From assembly GCA_035236585.1 (NCBI GenBank), contig CP141139.1, positions 32,931,217 to 32,995,216 on the forward strand: a stretch of DNA of 64,000 nt, given 5' to 3'. Shown here piece by piece: positions 40,944 through 54,617 of this stretch (position 1 is the first letter of the stretch; every line of letters starts with the position of its first letter). The notes under the pieces are model-generated. The model saw only the letters and a program-made list of their open reading frames with translations, did not search any database and was not told where the DNA came from. Made by a program: the position numbers and the translations under genes. Source of the stretch: Warburgia ugandensis (lineage: Eukaryota > Streptophyta > Magnoliopsida > Canellales > Canellaceae).

Positions 40944-42490
40944 TGTAACAACCCTAATTTCGAAATCATATTTTTGTATAATTTTTTACTTATTTTTGAA
41001 AAAGATTTGAGTTTGGACATTCGTGTTTTGAGTTTCAAAGATTTGACATTTTGAAGGACCCCTAAAACCTTAGTAATTCGATTGTACTTGAAAAAATGAT
41101 TCCAACAACACTATGTATGGTGAAATCAGAGTCAAAATGAAAAAGTTATGCAATTTGCAAGTGAAGGGAAATTTAGTAATTTTGCCTAGTGGGTCCCATG
41201 TATTTAAAAAAATCTATAACTAATCATTGTAGAAAAAGGGAGGGACAATTTCGATAATGGAACCCCCCTCTAAATAGAAAACTCGACATGATTTTCTCTC
41301 ACCCTTCTTCTCTCTCATCTTCTCCCCTCTCCGACTGATCACCATCAACCATCGGCACGCCATAGGTAGCAACTTGACCCCATCTTGTTAGTGAAGCCAA
41401 ACCCATCTCCCTTGTCCTCTCCTACTCGATTAGACCAAAACATGCCATGCCCAAACCCCTTTTCCTTTTTTCCATCTCCCCTTCTATTTTCCTCTACGAT
41501 AGAATCACCCACTTGCAATAGTCATCGGCACACTCGTCCAGCTTGGAGGCGATGCCATACCCACTTCCTCACCCTCCCTTGGTGCTCCCTTCTTCCTGGA
41601 GCTCTACACTAGCAAACCACTCACGACCGCTACCCTGCATTGCTTGAGGTGTCATTCTGCGCTACTAGGGTTTAATCTCCAGCACCACAGCTTTCCCCCA
41701 CCTTTTTCGCTCTTCTCTTCCCTTCCTCTCCTGCTCCCTGCATCCCCTTCTTCATCACTGACAACGACTTTATAATGGTGAATAGAGCCATTGGTTTTTG
41801 TATGCATAGAGACAAAATGACTTGGATTGAAGATCTGAGTTGTTTATCTCATCCATCTCCATGTCATAGACAATACCCCTAAAGGAAATCAATGATCAGG
41901 GTTGATCCAATGGATGCGTCAATCTTTGACCATCCAACCATGATCCGATACTTGTAATGATTGTTCAAACAAGGATTAATGCTATTGCAGAGGTGCGATT
42001 GATTGAGAGCTCATTCGGGAGCTGGATAGTTATTTGCGTCAAGGAACCAGAGCACTCAATCTAATGTAGGTGGAATTGAGATTGCTATGTTTTTTGTGTA
42101 TTTACATTATGATTTAATAATAAGCTCTAATAGAGTAAGTGATGATGGAATTAAACACGCATATGGTGTTTTGAGTTATGATTTGAACTATTCATGTAAG
42201 AAATGTCTACAAGATTGTTTAGAGATAATCTTTATTTGGTATATATGTTTTTTCATGGATTTGTTTTAGATAATATTGATGAATTTGAGTATTTCTTTTG
42301 ACCTATCAGGATACTACATGGCATGCGAAAAATGTATAATATTTGAAAAACAGAGGAAACTCTACTAGATTTTTGTAAAAATGAAATGATCATTTTACCA
42401 TAAAATCCTTGTTTGTGAAGTAGTAATGACACTCCATGTTTCTCTAATGTTTGTTTTTCAAAAGAAATTTTCAATTACAAGCCTCTCTTT
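40944..42490 (+). repeat. Right LTR of second gypsy element, internally deleted and truncated
   Basis: Starts TGTAACAACCC. It aligns to the left LTR from 36318 on, jumps at about 42303 from left-LTR position ~37703 to ~39396, and loses homology near 42490. The deletion breakpoints share the word CTAT. Confidence 0.7.
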
Positions 42491-42525
42491 TAAAAAATTT
42501 TACAAATTTGGGAGGGGGCAAGAAT

Positions 42526-45500
42526 TGATAATGGGAGCGACATACTAACAGTTGGTAGCAGCCAAGCATCGACCCGGCTCCCTTGCGTTGGGCGGTGATA
42601 AAAAAACAACACTAAATGAGAGGGGCGTAAGAAGGTAAAAAAAAAAAAACTCCAACAACCTGCCCCCTCCATTCGATCTCCCCACAATCAGACCTTCCCT
42701 CAGATCATCAGCATCACTCTTCGATTGGGTAGAAAACCCCTGTCCTGCTCTTCCAGTGATGGTACAAGAGGTTCCACCCTGTTTTTCTTTCCCTATCAAC
42801 GAGATTGGCCAAAAACTCTTTTTCCTTGATTGTTTCCTCTCGGGCGACGATCTCCACCAAATTTTTTCCTCCTCCAAAAGGAACTCACTCCTAGGAATAA
42901 ACCCAAGTAATATTTCATTGGTCTCTCTCCTTCTTCTTCCTTGGTGACAACAAAAAGCCTGCCATTTTCCCCATCTTCCCCTCCCTGTGACCCTCTCGGA
43001 GCACGGGGCACCTGCGCCTGAGGCACGATGCCCTTCCTCCGCGACACATGATCCGCTCTCTCTCTCTATCTCCCTCTCTCTCCTCGGCCTGACCCGCCCA
43101 GTAGTTTGGCGCCCTAGAGTCCTTCCTTATTTCCCCTTTTGCTTCGATTCCTCCCCATGGTTTGGTTCCACCACGGGCCACTGCTGCCCCCACTCACCTC
43201 TAGCACTCCTACTAGGTTTCTGCATGGGTGGGCCCCATTTCCAGCACCCACCCTGTACCATTGATCTAATCATACATCTGATTTGCACAGATCTTCACAT
43301 ATTTGATGACAAATTCAAATATGATCATCAGATGTATCACCAAGGGCTTGATCTATGATTGATTTGACCCTCGATCTAACACATAGTCATAGATCAATGG
43401 TCAACTAAGATTCCACTTAGGATATGATCATATATCTAGTATGAGATCATCTGATCTACGACCAATCTAACCTTATTTTATAATTTGAATCATGCATTGT
43501 GATCCTCATGATGTGCTGATTGAGATCCATATCAGTGATTTTGATCCAGAGTATTATTACAGCAATCTAAGCGATCTTGAGCAATGATTAAGATCAACCA
43601 AGAATACAAGTATGAGATTGGATCTAATTTGATGAACACACTGTTCAACTAATTTATTAAAATTATTTAATTAATTTACTAACATATTCTTTAATCTAAG
43701 ACGATCATGTGGTGAATTATGGTCAGATCACTATGGATAGTTTAGATTGGGCACCTTTGCAACTATTGGTTGACAATCCGGCCACACAAAAAGCTGGATA
43801 TCATTTAGATTGACCTATGTGAGGTAGGATTACCATCCTAACCCTTCAATGTCATTGATTTGGTGGTGATTAGCTAGAATTGAGTGTGATTTGCATATAA
43901 AAGTGCCTGATTAGTCGATTAAATAATGAATTACCTAAAATTAACTTAGTATGAGAATGATGATTCTGAAATACATTATGATATTAGTAAGGATTGAATC
44001 TAATATTTAGTGGTGGGCTCAGTTTAGCATGATCTAGATTATTAGCTAATCTAGGGGTCCCCAGCTTTAGACCCCACGGTTGTGAACCGTTGGATCATGT
44101 TGAAACATAGTAAATTGAGAATTTAAAATATAACATTTACTTTATAACCAAGATTCCAACTTAGATGAATAGCTTGGATTCGAAATTAGGCATGGATGTG
44201 ATGTTTATCAAGTAGTAGGACTAACGTAGATGAAATCCCGGAGCTAAGTCAATTGTGAATTGAGATGTACAGATGAGTAATTCTTCATTTGAGGTAGGTG
44301 ATGACATTTAATAATGGCCATGTTTCTATTTTGAAATTACAGATTTTTATCGCATCAACTCAATCTTTATGATTGAATACCATTTGTATATTATTATGAT
44401 ATGATCCTTATTGAGATATCTTTCTTATCGGTAAGTAATGCACATATGAATGATTGCATTGATTATCATTTTTCAAGGAACACATGATTTGTCTATGATC
44501 AATCTTATTTTATAAGCAATAGTGAAAGCATATGATTTTTATATAATTCCTTGACCTGTTGAAGTCATTAAATGGTGATTATAGTTTCAATTGCATATTG
44601 AGGCACATGGATGACCTATTTTATCACTTATTTCTCTATGGACTTGGTTGAGGAGGCTTGGTGGCTTATTCTTGAGAGATTAACCCTGAGAGAGAATTAC
44701 TGCCTAAGGATGACAAGTCGCAAGTGCTCTTAGATTTCATTATTTCACAAGAGGATTTCATTCTATTTCTTCAACTTTAAGATGTTGAGTGATTTTTATA
44801 ATTTTGTGGAGGAGACTTGTAGGCTTGTTGGGGGTCCTTGCACTACAAGTGCTTCATGCATGGTTTTGATGGGCATTCTAACCCAATGGACATTATGTTA
44901 GGAGGGATGATAGGGTTGGCCACCCATCCTCTAATTTTATGAGATGATAAGCATTTGCCCTATTGACAGGCAAGCTTCGTAGGGAGTGGTATCATGGGTA
45001 GTCCACACTACAAGTCTAATCCCCCTTCACCCATGTACGATAGATGTTTAGTCTCTCATTCTAATGCTGATGAGGAGTGGCAATTGATAGCCCTGGGAGT
45101 GGTGATCACTACAACATGGCAGTCTATATGTTTTTGGATGATTGATTTTATCATATCGGCTGTGAGTGCAAGAAGGGATATTTTCTTTAGTATCCACGAT
45201 GTGATGATTCCTGGGGATTGTTGTGAGCACTCGTGGCTAGAAATTCAAGTGTGTTGGACACTTGCAAGATCTGTGTGTGAGGGTATCCTAACTGATGTTG
45301 TGTATATTCATTTGAAATATTCTTCGGGCTTTTGATGCTTTACATTGATGTGGTTATGACATACTTATGTGCCTTAGAAAGCTTAGTTGACTTGGCATTT
45401 TTTTTTCACAAGTAGGTAGCAGGAATTGCATCAACTTGAGATTGGCATTTGCATAAACCTTAGAAGTTTAGTCTACTCAGCATGTTTTTGGAAACATATA

Positions 45501-46282
45501 AATAGCGTGGTTGCATTGCCCTTTTTTTTTGTATTTATATGAGCTTTGATGCTTTGATTTATTGAACATTGATCTAGTTAGTTTCACATGCTATTCATAC
45601 TCTACTTCATCACTATTTACCTTTATTATTGAGATCATGTTAGAGCTATTTTCTATTAAAAAGTGATTTATTGCATTCCCTAAGACTTGATACTTGAACT
45701 ATTCATTATCTGTTAAATACTCGTGAATGATTATTATTGTCGTTAGCTACACAAGAATAGCTTACTGAGGCATTGTGATATTTTGCAACGTCTTAGATAT
45801 TAAGAGAAATAGTGAGAAGGGAAAATAAACACGAAAGCAAGTGAGGGTGTAAGTGACTTCTAGCAGTGTTGCAGGTGATTTGTTAGAACTTTGCTTTTGG
45901 ATATTGTAAATGGACTCTATATACATATATATATATGTATATAACTTGTAAATGATTGGGATGGATGGTTATAGAGACTTAGTCTCCTAGTTACATGTTT
46001 ATGATTTTCTATGTTTATCAGGTACTTATAGCATAGCATGCATTAAATGCTTTGATCCAAAATACAAAGGAGACTTTGCCAAATTTTTGGTATAAATGGA
46101 AAGATCATTTCACTGTTAAATACATAGTTTTGTGGGTTATATAATTCTTAGGATTTTGAAATGAGTGATTTTTGTTCAAATTTTTTATTTTAGTTGATTT
46201 TAATAATGTAAAATTTTAAGTGGGGATCCCAACTTTTGAAAAATTTGTATTTATATGATATGTAAAAACCTAGGGCATCACA
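42526..46282 (+). repeat. LTR of a third gypsy element, with its polypurine tract
   Basis: ATTTTACAAATTTGGGAGGG followed by GGCAAGAAT (42497-42525) looks like a pol-end/PPT junction, and the LTR would then start TGATAATGG at 42526. It ends GGGCATCACA at 46282. No primer site follows, so this is a 3' LTR. It has a GC- and CT-rich leader-like zone at 42640-43260, whose overlapping open frames on both strands (for example 42545-42877 minus, 42987-43358 plus) show no domain. The left boundary is set by the PPT only. Confidence 0.5.
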
Positions 46283-46593
46283 CTGAATGGGCTTGATTAA
46301 TACCAAACTATCCCCTCAACTTTTTTGCTTCACCATTTGGGCAACCATTAAATGTGTACCTTCCAAGTTAAGAAACTCATTGTGCATTACGTCTTGGCTT
46401 AGCGACATAAAGAGCCCACAATTTTGGAAGTCTACAATAAAAAATTTCCTGGTTAGAACAAGTGATATCTAAGCACACTCATTGCTCCAAAAAAAGAGAA
46501 AGGAAAAATGAAAAAGAGTTGCTATCTTCCTTCATTAACTTTCAACTTCCTCATAAGACATACTCTCACATTGGTCTACAAACTACTCAATAT
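46283..46593. other. Spacer
   Basis: No gene recognised. The open frame 46287-46472 has no domain. An A-rich segment lies at 46485-46515. Confidence 0.4.
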
Positions 46594-46715
46594 GGTGTTT
46601 GTGGTGTTTGAGATGGAGTGACCTAGTTTGAGATGACTTGAGTTGAAGTTGAGATGATACCCACATCCATCTTAATTACCACTTCCAATGAGATGAGGAC
46701 ATATCACTTCATCTT

Positions 46716-49580
46716 TGTAATAACCCACATTTTTTAGGAAATTAAAATTTTTATTTTGCAATTTATAAAAATTAAATGAGTCATTTGTTTGGTATTAAGG
46801 TGTAAATGTAGGTTAAAGTAAAGCTAGGAGTAAATGACTGTGTAATTTATTAATTTAGTTGTATGTTATAAGTGTGTGAGTTTTATTAAGGGGTTAAACT
46901 ATAAATTGATAAAACATGACAAACTAAGCTAAGCATAGTTAAGTGGCCCAAACATAACTTGTTAGGATGAGGTTTAGACCACAAGTCACTTTCCTTACAA
47001 ATTTTTTTGAAGAAACTAAAGCTTTAATTAATTCAAAGTTTACATGTGGACAAGGAAAATAAGAAACCACGTGGTGAAGCATGGTTTTCATACGGCCAAA
47101 ACGTGTAAATATATTATAGTCAACATGTGAGTTTAAGTAAACCATTGACTGGTGATCCATGGGTTATGAAATAAAATATATCAAGAGAGAATGATTTACA
47201 GTTTGTAGCTGTTAGATGATAATCCATTGGTCAAGATTATACAAAGAATGAATATAAGGAGAGTTACAAATCTATCATCTAGTTAGAAATAGCCACATAA
47301 CAAGAATCCAAAAGGATATTAAAAAAAAAAAAAGCAGGAATGATCTTAATAACAAAGACTTTGCAAAGGAAAACCTTTATAGACGGGACATTGAGATAGG
47401 AAACTAAGACTTTCTTGCATGGAATAGTTGGAGGGGGGGGGAGGGGGGGGAGGAGAGGAAAGGAGAAATCCAAAGTCGGAACAAAATGCGGGTTGCCAGA
47501 GTTTTGAAGGAAACAAATTGAGGTAGGGAATACAAGTTGAGATCACAGTTTTCTTTTCTAAACCAACAAATTCTGATGTTTAATAGAGAAGTTTTTCGGT
47601 GATTGAAGATTTGATTATACGCATGATTATCCATAATTGAATTGTTGATTTCATTTAGATGTGTCATATGTGTGCATATATCAAATCCTCTACGCAGGGG
47701 ACTTTCATAGAATTAGTTTATTTGAATCATGATATGGTGCACCTGTATTCTTTTATCATTTCCAACTTTGTTTCATGTTAAAATTCATATCTATAGGATG
47801 TGATCCATGATTACTTTGATAATGGTATATGAGTATTTTTCCAGAAGATCAATGTTTGATCATGAACATGATGGTTAGAATTTTAACAAAATTCTGCAAC
47901 TTGATTCTATGACTTTGCGCCTTATACATAGAAGTATGTTGGTAGAATTTTGTATATATATATATTTGAAATTATAAAAGCCAGCATAACTCTCCATATA
48001 AGCTGGTGTATAAATTGACGGGTTTAACTAGGTGCATGAGAATATGGGTTAAATGATAATTAATTTAGCTAAAGTTTTGTATGAAATCTCTATTCTGTGT
48101 TTAATTATTTCTTAAAAATATAGCACTTGGACGGTTACTCTTTGCATTAATTTTATGAGTTCTTTTCATAAGAGACCGATGACAAAAGTTGAATAAAATA
48201 ATTATTCTCATTTAAATGATCCTAATTCCAAGAAATAAGTTGTAAATGGAAATATTAATAGTATACAGTTCACTAGTTTTCTAAGCATGGATGGACATTT
48301 TTTTCTTGAATAATTGTTTCCAAATGATCCTTTAAATGCTTGGCTATTATATGACTTAAGATAGAATATTTTATTCATTCATTTGGAATATATGATGCAT
48401 ATAAATTTCTGATATAAAGAAAAGAAATATAAAAGCGCATTGTTTAAATCTAAGTTCATATGGGTGAGACGTGCCACATAAAGAGGTAATGTTTGGACAC
48501 TCTATTCATCAAACATTACCCAAGCATGCCATTTAGCTAATAGCGCCATACATATTGTATCTGGGTGTGCCTGAGAACACAGCTCAATAGGCTATGCCAA
48601 AGGCACACTGCTCTAAACAATGTGTTGATACAAAGTACACCAAACCATAACCGAGCACATAGCGAATTAGGTTGTACCTAGGCGCATAGTCCTTCAGGTC
48701 TGTTGTGGTGCATTGTAACTTTGATAGTATACGTTGATATAGAGTGCCAAATTGTGTATTCATGTGTTGGGCATCAAGTGATGCTTAGTACCTTACAGCT
48801 GAACCGCGCACTAACCAATTGTGCACTAAGCTGTGTTACCATATTAGTGTTGAGCCCCGCATCGATGTGATTGAGTATTGATTGTACTCTAACGAAACTT
48901 ATGTATGTATGTTCTACCATGTTCTGAAAACATTAAGATGGATAAAACATTGGAAGTATGCGACGCTGCTTGTGTAATGGACAGCACACAAAAATAATTT
49001 GTATTCATGGAACTGTTCACAGTATTTAGACTTTATATAAAAGAACATAAGCACAAGTATGACTACTAAAAAAAGAAAAAAGAAAAATGTTACCTAATAT
49101 TCACAATTTCATGTATGGATGGTTTGTACTTTAGTATAAGAATCTGATCAATGCTCATAATTTATTATGCTAAGGCTACCACACTAAGTGCTTTTTACCC
49201 ATAAATGCATTCTAAAAGGTCTATAATGATGAATATATGTGGAATGAGAAGAAATTATAAATTATGGAGTTTACTATTTAGAAAAAATAATATGCAATTG
49301 AATGCTTATTACATTTGGTGATTCTCTTGGTCATTTAATATGCTCCTATTTTGATGTATGTATGGGAATTATTTAAATGTTCATGCAATTTACTTAAATT
49401 ACACCAAGAGGTTTAAGTATATTTGTACTTTTGATTTATTATTTGATTTGCTATAGTTTCAACAATTGATTAATCGTACTTGATCTTCAATGTTGTTTAT
49501 ATTTCAAACTCATAAGAAGGTAATTCCCAATATTTGTAAGTAAGCATTGTCTTTGGACCTTGCACTTAGGTGCAATGATA

Positions 49581-49630
<50 letters not shown>

Positions 49631-50599
49631 GGTGACTCAATGAGTTGGTCCTGACTCGAGATTTTATATGTAAAACCCCAATGGTTGCTATGCTAAGAGT
49701 CTAGTTGGTTACTGGCATCTAAATAGGTACAAGCCTATGGTAGCATATTTGCTGAGAGTAAGTCACTTGGGAAGACTACTCTTGTATTTGGTTTAATTTA
49801 GCTGTCCCATGTAGACAATGTAGTCGGTGTGGTACCAACTAATGAGCGAAGATTGAGACTTTGGTTTCATTGCATGCACAGTTGACCTTTTGATGAATTT
49901 AGACATGGACTGACTTGTCAGTCATTCTTGAGAATATTTATGTATGCCTTTAGAGGATAATAAATACCACTGAGCAATTAATCATTTGATTAAATTGGCC
50001 AATTAATGCATTTGATTTTGATCTGATTATGATAGTTGATATACTTGGTTTTAATAGAAATACTTAGATATCATTTGAAGTGTTGATATATGCCAATAGC
50101 ATCTTTTTATAGATTAATTATATGTATTAAATTCTAAAAGTTGCACAGCATATATTTTCACTATTTTAACTAGTCTTGTATTTTCTATTGGGTAATTCAA
50201 ATGACTCACCAAACCACCCTATAGGTGAAAAGTAATAAGAATATACTAGATTGGTGTGTAGGAGATCGAGATCATCAAGATTCACAAGCATGAAAACCTT
50301 AGGAATTATTTATTTTTGTTTAAAGAATATGGACAGACTTGTAATTATGTTATTAAACCTTTAGACTATGAATTGTAGTTAGTATGTTTGGATTATGACT
50401 AGTAGGTCTTGATAATATTAATGATTTGAAATTTAGTTTGATATATCTAGTGGAGATTTGTATGGCATATTTAGGCTTGAAGAAGTAGTTTAAACTTATT
50501 AATATAAGTAATATTTCTAAAAAAGATAAATTCAAGGATCAATCCTGACCATTTTTAAAGGTTTTGAGAAAATCTCTTTCTAAAATACAAATCGTTACA
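46716..50599 (+). mobile_element. Solo LTR, 3884 bp, with 5-bp target duplication
   Basis: Starts TGTAATAACCC at 46716 and ends ATCGTTACA at 50599, with TGTAA/TTACA inverted ends. The five bases before (46711-46715) and after (50600-50604) are both ATCTT, a perfect target-site duplication. No primer site, PPT or interior is present, so it is a solo LTR left by recombination between two LTRs. The start resembles that of the LTR at 40944 (TGTAACAACCC), suggesting a related gypsy family. It contains a G-rich run at 47432-47452 and a (TAA)n tract at 49578-49630. Confidence 0.85.
49578..49630. repeat. (TAA)n microsatellite in the solo LTR
   Basis: About 17 TAA units. Confidence 0.95.
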
Positions 50600-50757
50600 A
50601 TCTTGCCCTAGCTCAAGCACCACTAACAATGATATAACCCATCTCATCTCAAGTTAGCTTACTCCATCTCACTTCACCAACCATTTCAAGTTTCCAAATT
50701 CATAAATAATATGTCAATCCCTCATACTAGCTCTCATAAGAAAGCATTATCTAACAT

Positions 50758-51033
50758 GGTGTTAGTGGTTCTTGAGATGAAACAAGCTAACATGAGATGA
50801 GATGACATAAGATTTTCTTGAGATTACCAAATTTGGCATGAGATTACTAAAACTCCAACTTAATTATGAGTTAAGATGAGATCATTTTCATCTCAACTCA
50901 TCTCAAGCACCACCACTAGGGAGATGAGAAGATACTATTTCATCTTATCTTAGCTCAAGCACCACTAATATTGATATGGCACATATCATCTCATATCTCA
51001 TTAGATCATCTCATCTCAAGCACTACAAACCCC
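50758..51033. mobile_element. MITE copy 2
   Basis: Left end GGTGTTAGTGGTTCTTGAGA; right end on the minus strand GGGGTTTGTAGTGCTTGAGA. About 276 bp, non-coding, with many internal GAGATGA/TCATCTC words in both orientations. Length, lack of coding capacity and GG-starting inverted ends fit a Tourist-like (PIF/Harbinger) MITE, but I do not see a clear target duplication, so the superfamily is inference. Confidence 0.65.
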
Positions 51034-51671
51034 AGTAAATATTTTGACAATAATTCACCTCTCAACCTTATCATGTTTTAGATATCATTCCATGCCTTTG
51101 ATCTATTAAGAAGGATAAGTTTAGCACACATAGGTATTTGTATAAATTGCTTATTTTCATAACTTAAGATTTTAAACCATTTCGTTGTTGTATTCTTCTT
51201 GGAAATCAAAATTTGAACCATACACTCTTGAAATTATGTTAAAAGAGAAAATAGACAAGTGCATTGTCCAGCTTTGTTTGTTTTGATTTTCTTTTTCAAG
51301 AATGGTAAAACAATATGTACTATCTTATAGTTGTCAAATTCTCGAAGTTCAACTAGCCAAGCTACCATAGCTTTACTTTTCAATTGCCACCATCCTAAGA
51401 GTTAGCTTGGTCTAAAATGAACTTGAGCTTTGACAATTAAGTGAAAAGCTAATAAGAGTTTTGAAATTCAGATCTATTGGAAGATTAATCTGCACTTACA
51501 AATATTAGCTACTTATTAAAAAAGTAAGCAAATGTGTGGAATGCTTTCTGTGCTTGTTAGGCATATTCTATATATTAGACACTTATTTTCCTAGTTGTTG
51601 ACAAATTTTGAGAACTACAACATCTCTAATAGCTTTAGAAAAGTGCGCACTGAAAGCAAGAGTGTTACAAA
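51034..51671. other. Spacer between MITE copies
   Basis: AT-rich, nothing recognised on either strand. Confidence 0.4.
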
Positions 51672-51885
51672 GGATTAGTGGTACTTGAGATGAGATGAGC
51701 TGGCTTAATATGACTTTTGTGTTGAGATGAATCAAATTTGGCATGAGATGAAAATTCAATTTAAAATGAGATGAAAATTCAACTTAAAATGAGCTGAGAT
51801 GATTTATTTTCATCTCATCTTAGGCACCACTAACAATGAGATGAGGAGATATCACTTGGTCTCATCTCGTGTGCCACTAACACCC
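51672..51885. mobile_element. MITE copy 3
   Basis: Left end GGATTAGTGGTACTTGAGAT; right end on the minus strand GGGTGTTAGTGGCACACGAG. About 214 bp, same family as copies 1 and 2, with the shared internal phrase GCACCACTAACAATGAGATG. Confidence 0.65.
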
Positions 51886-54617
51886 TGTAGTAGAAAAAAA
51901 TGCATGTGGCATGACACAAATAAAAATACACATAGGCAACCCCCTCTCTCAATTTGCCTTTCTACTAATACAAACAAATACATATATGCATGCATAAATA
52001 CATGTCTATATAGAACTCGATCACAAGGGTGCCCCTTTGATGTACATCAGATAAGGTAATAGGGATGACATGCTTTCTCTGATTATCCATTTTAAGTTTA
52101 TAATAAATCAAAACCTTATCGATTGCTATTAAATTTGGAAACTAGAATACAAATTTAATTCATTAACTGCCTTATCTCCATTGGGAGAAAAATAATGAAT
52201 GGCAAAAAATGTAAGCAATGGGCCATAACTATTTTTTCTCATTCTCTCCTTTCTTCTATTTCTTCATTAAAGGCAATGTTTAAAAACTCAAATACTCAAA
52301 TAGCTAATGATCCTAGTTTGCCACTAAGTCAAGTGATCCCACTAGTGATCCAGTACAAAAATAATTTAATAATTATATATAAATTGTAAAGATCTTTAAA
52401 AATACAAAAAGTATAAAAAAATATCAAACTAATAGCAATGATAAACCTACAAAATGAAGATTTGGATTTCTCACTTCAAATAAGAAAAATGCATATATGA
52501 AAGCAATCAAGCAAAATTAAACGAACCCAACAAGTATAAACTAGAAAATTTTGAAATTATAAATTACCATTAGTTTCCATCCTTCAAGAACTATGAGAGG
52601 AAGAAAGGAGTTTTTGGTAGCAATATGTAGGTGAGGAAGAACTGAAGAAGAAACAATGGGTTTATTTTTGGGTTTTTTTACAAAAATGCCATTGCATTTT
52701 GGCATTTTTGCAAAAGAAGTCCATTTTTTGAGTTTTGCAAATATCCATTAAGTTTTCATGAGCTTTATAAAATTGCTAGTAAGCTATTTTTTCATTCTTC
52801 TTCATTGTTGGTTTTTAAAAATTCTAATATTACCCTTCTCTAATTTGAATTCAAGTTCCATAATTTGAACAGCAACCGGTGATTAAGTTGTCGACCTTGG
52901 CCACTAAGTTCAACGTTAGTGAAACTTGGTATCTAACACAATTAAATAATAAGAAATCTAATGGTATGGATGGATTTCAACAAAAAATAACCAATAGTGA
53001 TGTATTCAATCTTAAACATATTATGTTTACTAACTTGTGCAACAGTACTTGTTAAGCTTCTTTAATGAAATTCAACAATTTAAAATTTGATTTCTCATTA
53101 AAAACTCATATAAAACTCTTCCTAACACATATTATAATATAATTAATGATCTAGATCAACAAAAAGTACAATAAACTAAAGAAAATTTTAAATTTAAAAC
53201 ATAAGCAAAATATTATTACTATTCACACAAACAAAAATGAGTTGTAGACTTTAAGCTCTATTTTTTATGCCTTTTCAAATGAGAATTGGAAATATAAGAT
53301 GCGGGTCTTCTTCTTCTAAATGTACTCTATCTATAATGAAGTGAGAAATCATGCTCAAAGTCCTCTTGTTCACCATCGGTCATCGGGTAAAATTTTAAAG
53401 CTTATCGAGTTGTTAAGAAACTCGGTGATCTTTACAAAAACTCGGCCAAGTTTTCTTATCCAACTTGCCTGATCCATCGAATCAAAATGATGATAACATC
53501 ATCTGAGTTTTTTGGTGGATCCGACCAGGTTTTTTATCGATATGATCCTAATTAGCCAATCCCCAAGTCAGATCACCTGATTTTTAAACTATTGTTGAAG
53601 GGGAGAATCACACATGAAACAAATAGGTAAGAAGGTGGCTAGCGACTGGTCAAGGTTGGTTAGAAGGAATCCTGGTCATTTTTGAGAGAAAGAATTCTAA
53701 TATGTTATGGTCAACTAAAGAAAACAAGTGAAGCCCATATCTTTTCAATCATCTTAGACAAGCCTTGCCCCAAAGGTCTCATCCAAAAGAACATCCTCTG
53801 TTTGTTGTTTGCCGTTTTAAACTGGAGATACAACTTTTTGCTTCAAAATATACTACAACTCAAGAACAAAAAAGGATACTATCACCCAATGAATTAGATT
53901 TTGAAACACATGAACAAATGCCTTCTAACAAAGAGGCACAAGGAGGGCTTCCCCTAGGGAACTAGTTTAAGTTGTGGCCTAGCGATCGCATTTTATGGCA
54001 CCCACCTATATGTGATTCAACTTGTTCATCCTATTGCTCTAGATTTAGATGTCATGTAGATAAAAAAGCATATAGTTTGTATGATTCTATCCACTATAAA
54101 ACTATGCATACTTAAGAAGTTTTGTCCATTTCTAAGCATAACATTTCAAATGCTTTTTAGATGCTATCAGTCCTCTAGATCACATGATTTTATTTTATTT
54201 TATTTTGTCATCTATAAGAGATCTAAATGTAGAGAAACAAGATAAATGAGTTAATCATTCATAGGTGGCCCCAAACAATGTGGTTGCTAGACCACACGTA
54301 TAGGGCAGATTGCTCTTAGAAAAAAAGAAAGGAGAATTTTGGACACAGTTGGCTATCAAAGGCTTGCCCTAAATAAGATTAAAAAAATTGATTAGGAAGG
54401 TTAGGCTGGGTATATGTAATGTTTGTTAAGCCAATCTCTGTGTAGGCTTTTGAAATGATTCTAAAAGCCAATTCAATATAAGATATGTTATAAAAGAAGG
54501 ACATGTATATGTGATATTAGAGATTCAATAGTTATACATGTATAATCGTATATATTATTTCCCATCCCAATAAAGTTAGATGATTCCAATAGAAGCATTA
54601 TGATTGTACCTATAATG
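51886..54617. other. Spacer without recognised gene
   Basis: AT-rich. Short open frames (52195-52389, 53682-53897, 53765-53965) have no domain. About 53375-53580 is somewhat richer in G+C and repeats the word ACTCGG/CTCGGT in several spots (53430, 53447), which hints at an old transposon end but is not diagnostic. Confidence 0.4.

Larger units (their letters stand above)
36318..42490 (+). mobile_element. Second non-autonomous Ty3/gypsy element, rearranged
   Basis: Left LTR about 36318-39651, interior 39652-40943, right LTR from 40944, truncated at about 42490. A primer site TGGCATCAGAAC follows the left LTR and the polypurine tract AAGGGGGGAAGAA precedes the right LTR. The interior is only 1.3 kb and codes for nothing I recognise. 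The primer-site and pre-PPT regions resemble those of the element at 18049-26618, but the LTRs do not. The left LTR lacks its first ~55 bp; the right LTR has a 1.7 kb internal deletion and no 3' end. Confidence 0.75.
46594..50640. mobile_element. MITE copy 1, split by a solo LTR
   Basis: Left part 46594-46715 starts GGTGTTTGTGGTGTTTGAGA; the right part resumes at 50605 (GCCCTAGCTCAAGCACCACT). Joined, the two flanks align with the middle of MITE copy 2 (50758-51033), where GAGATGAGAAGATACTATTT is followed by CATCTTATCTTAGCTCAAGC and CACCACTAA. The right end is not sharp. Confidence 0.55.

Noticed and set aside
42490..43358. Cluster of overlapping open frames on both strands
   Set aside because: They lie in the GC-rich leader-like part of an LTR and show no protein family features.
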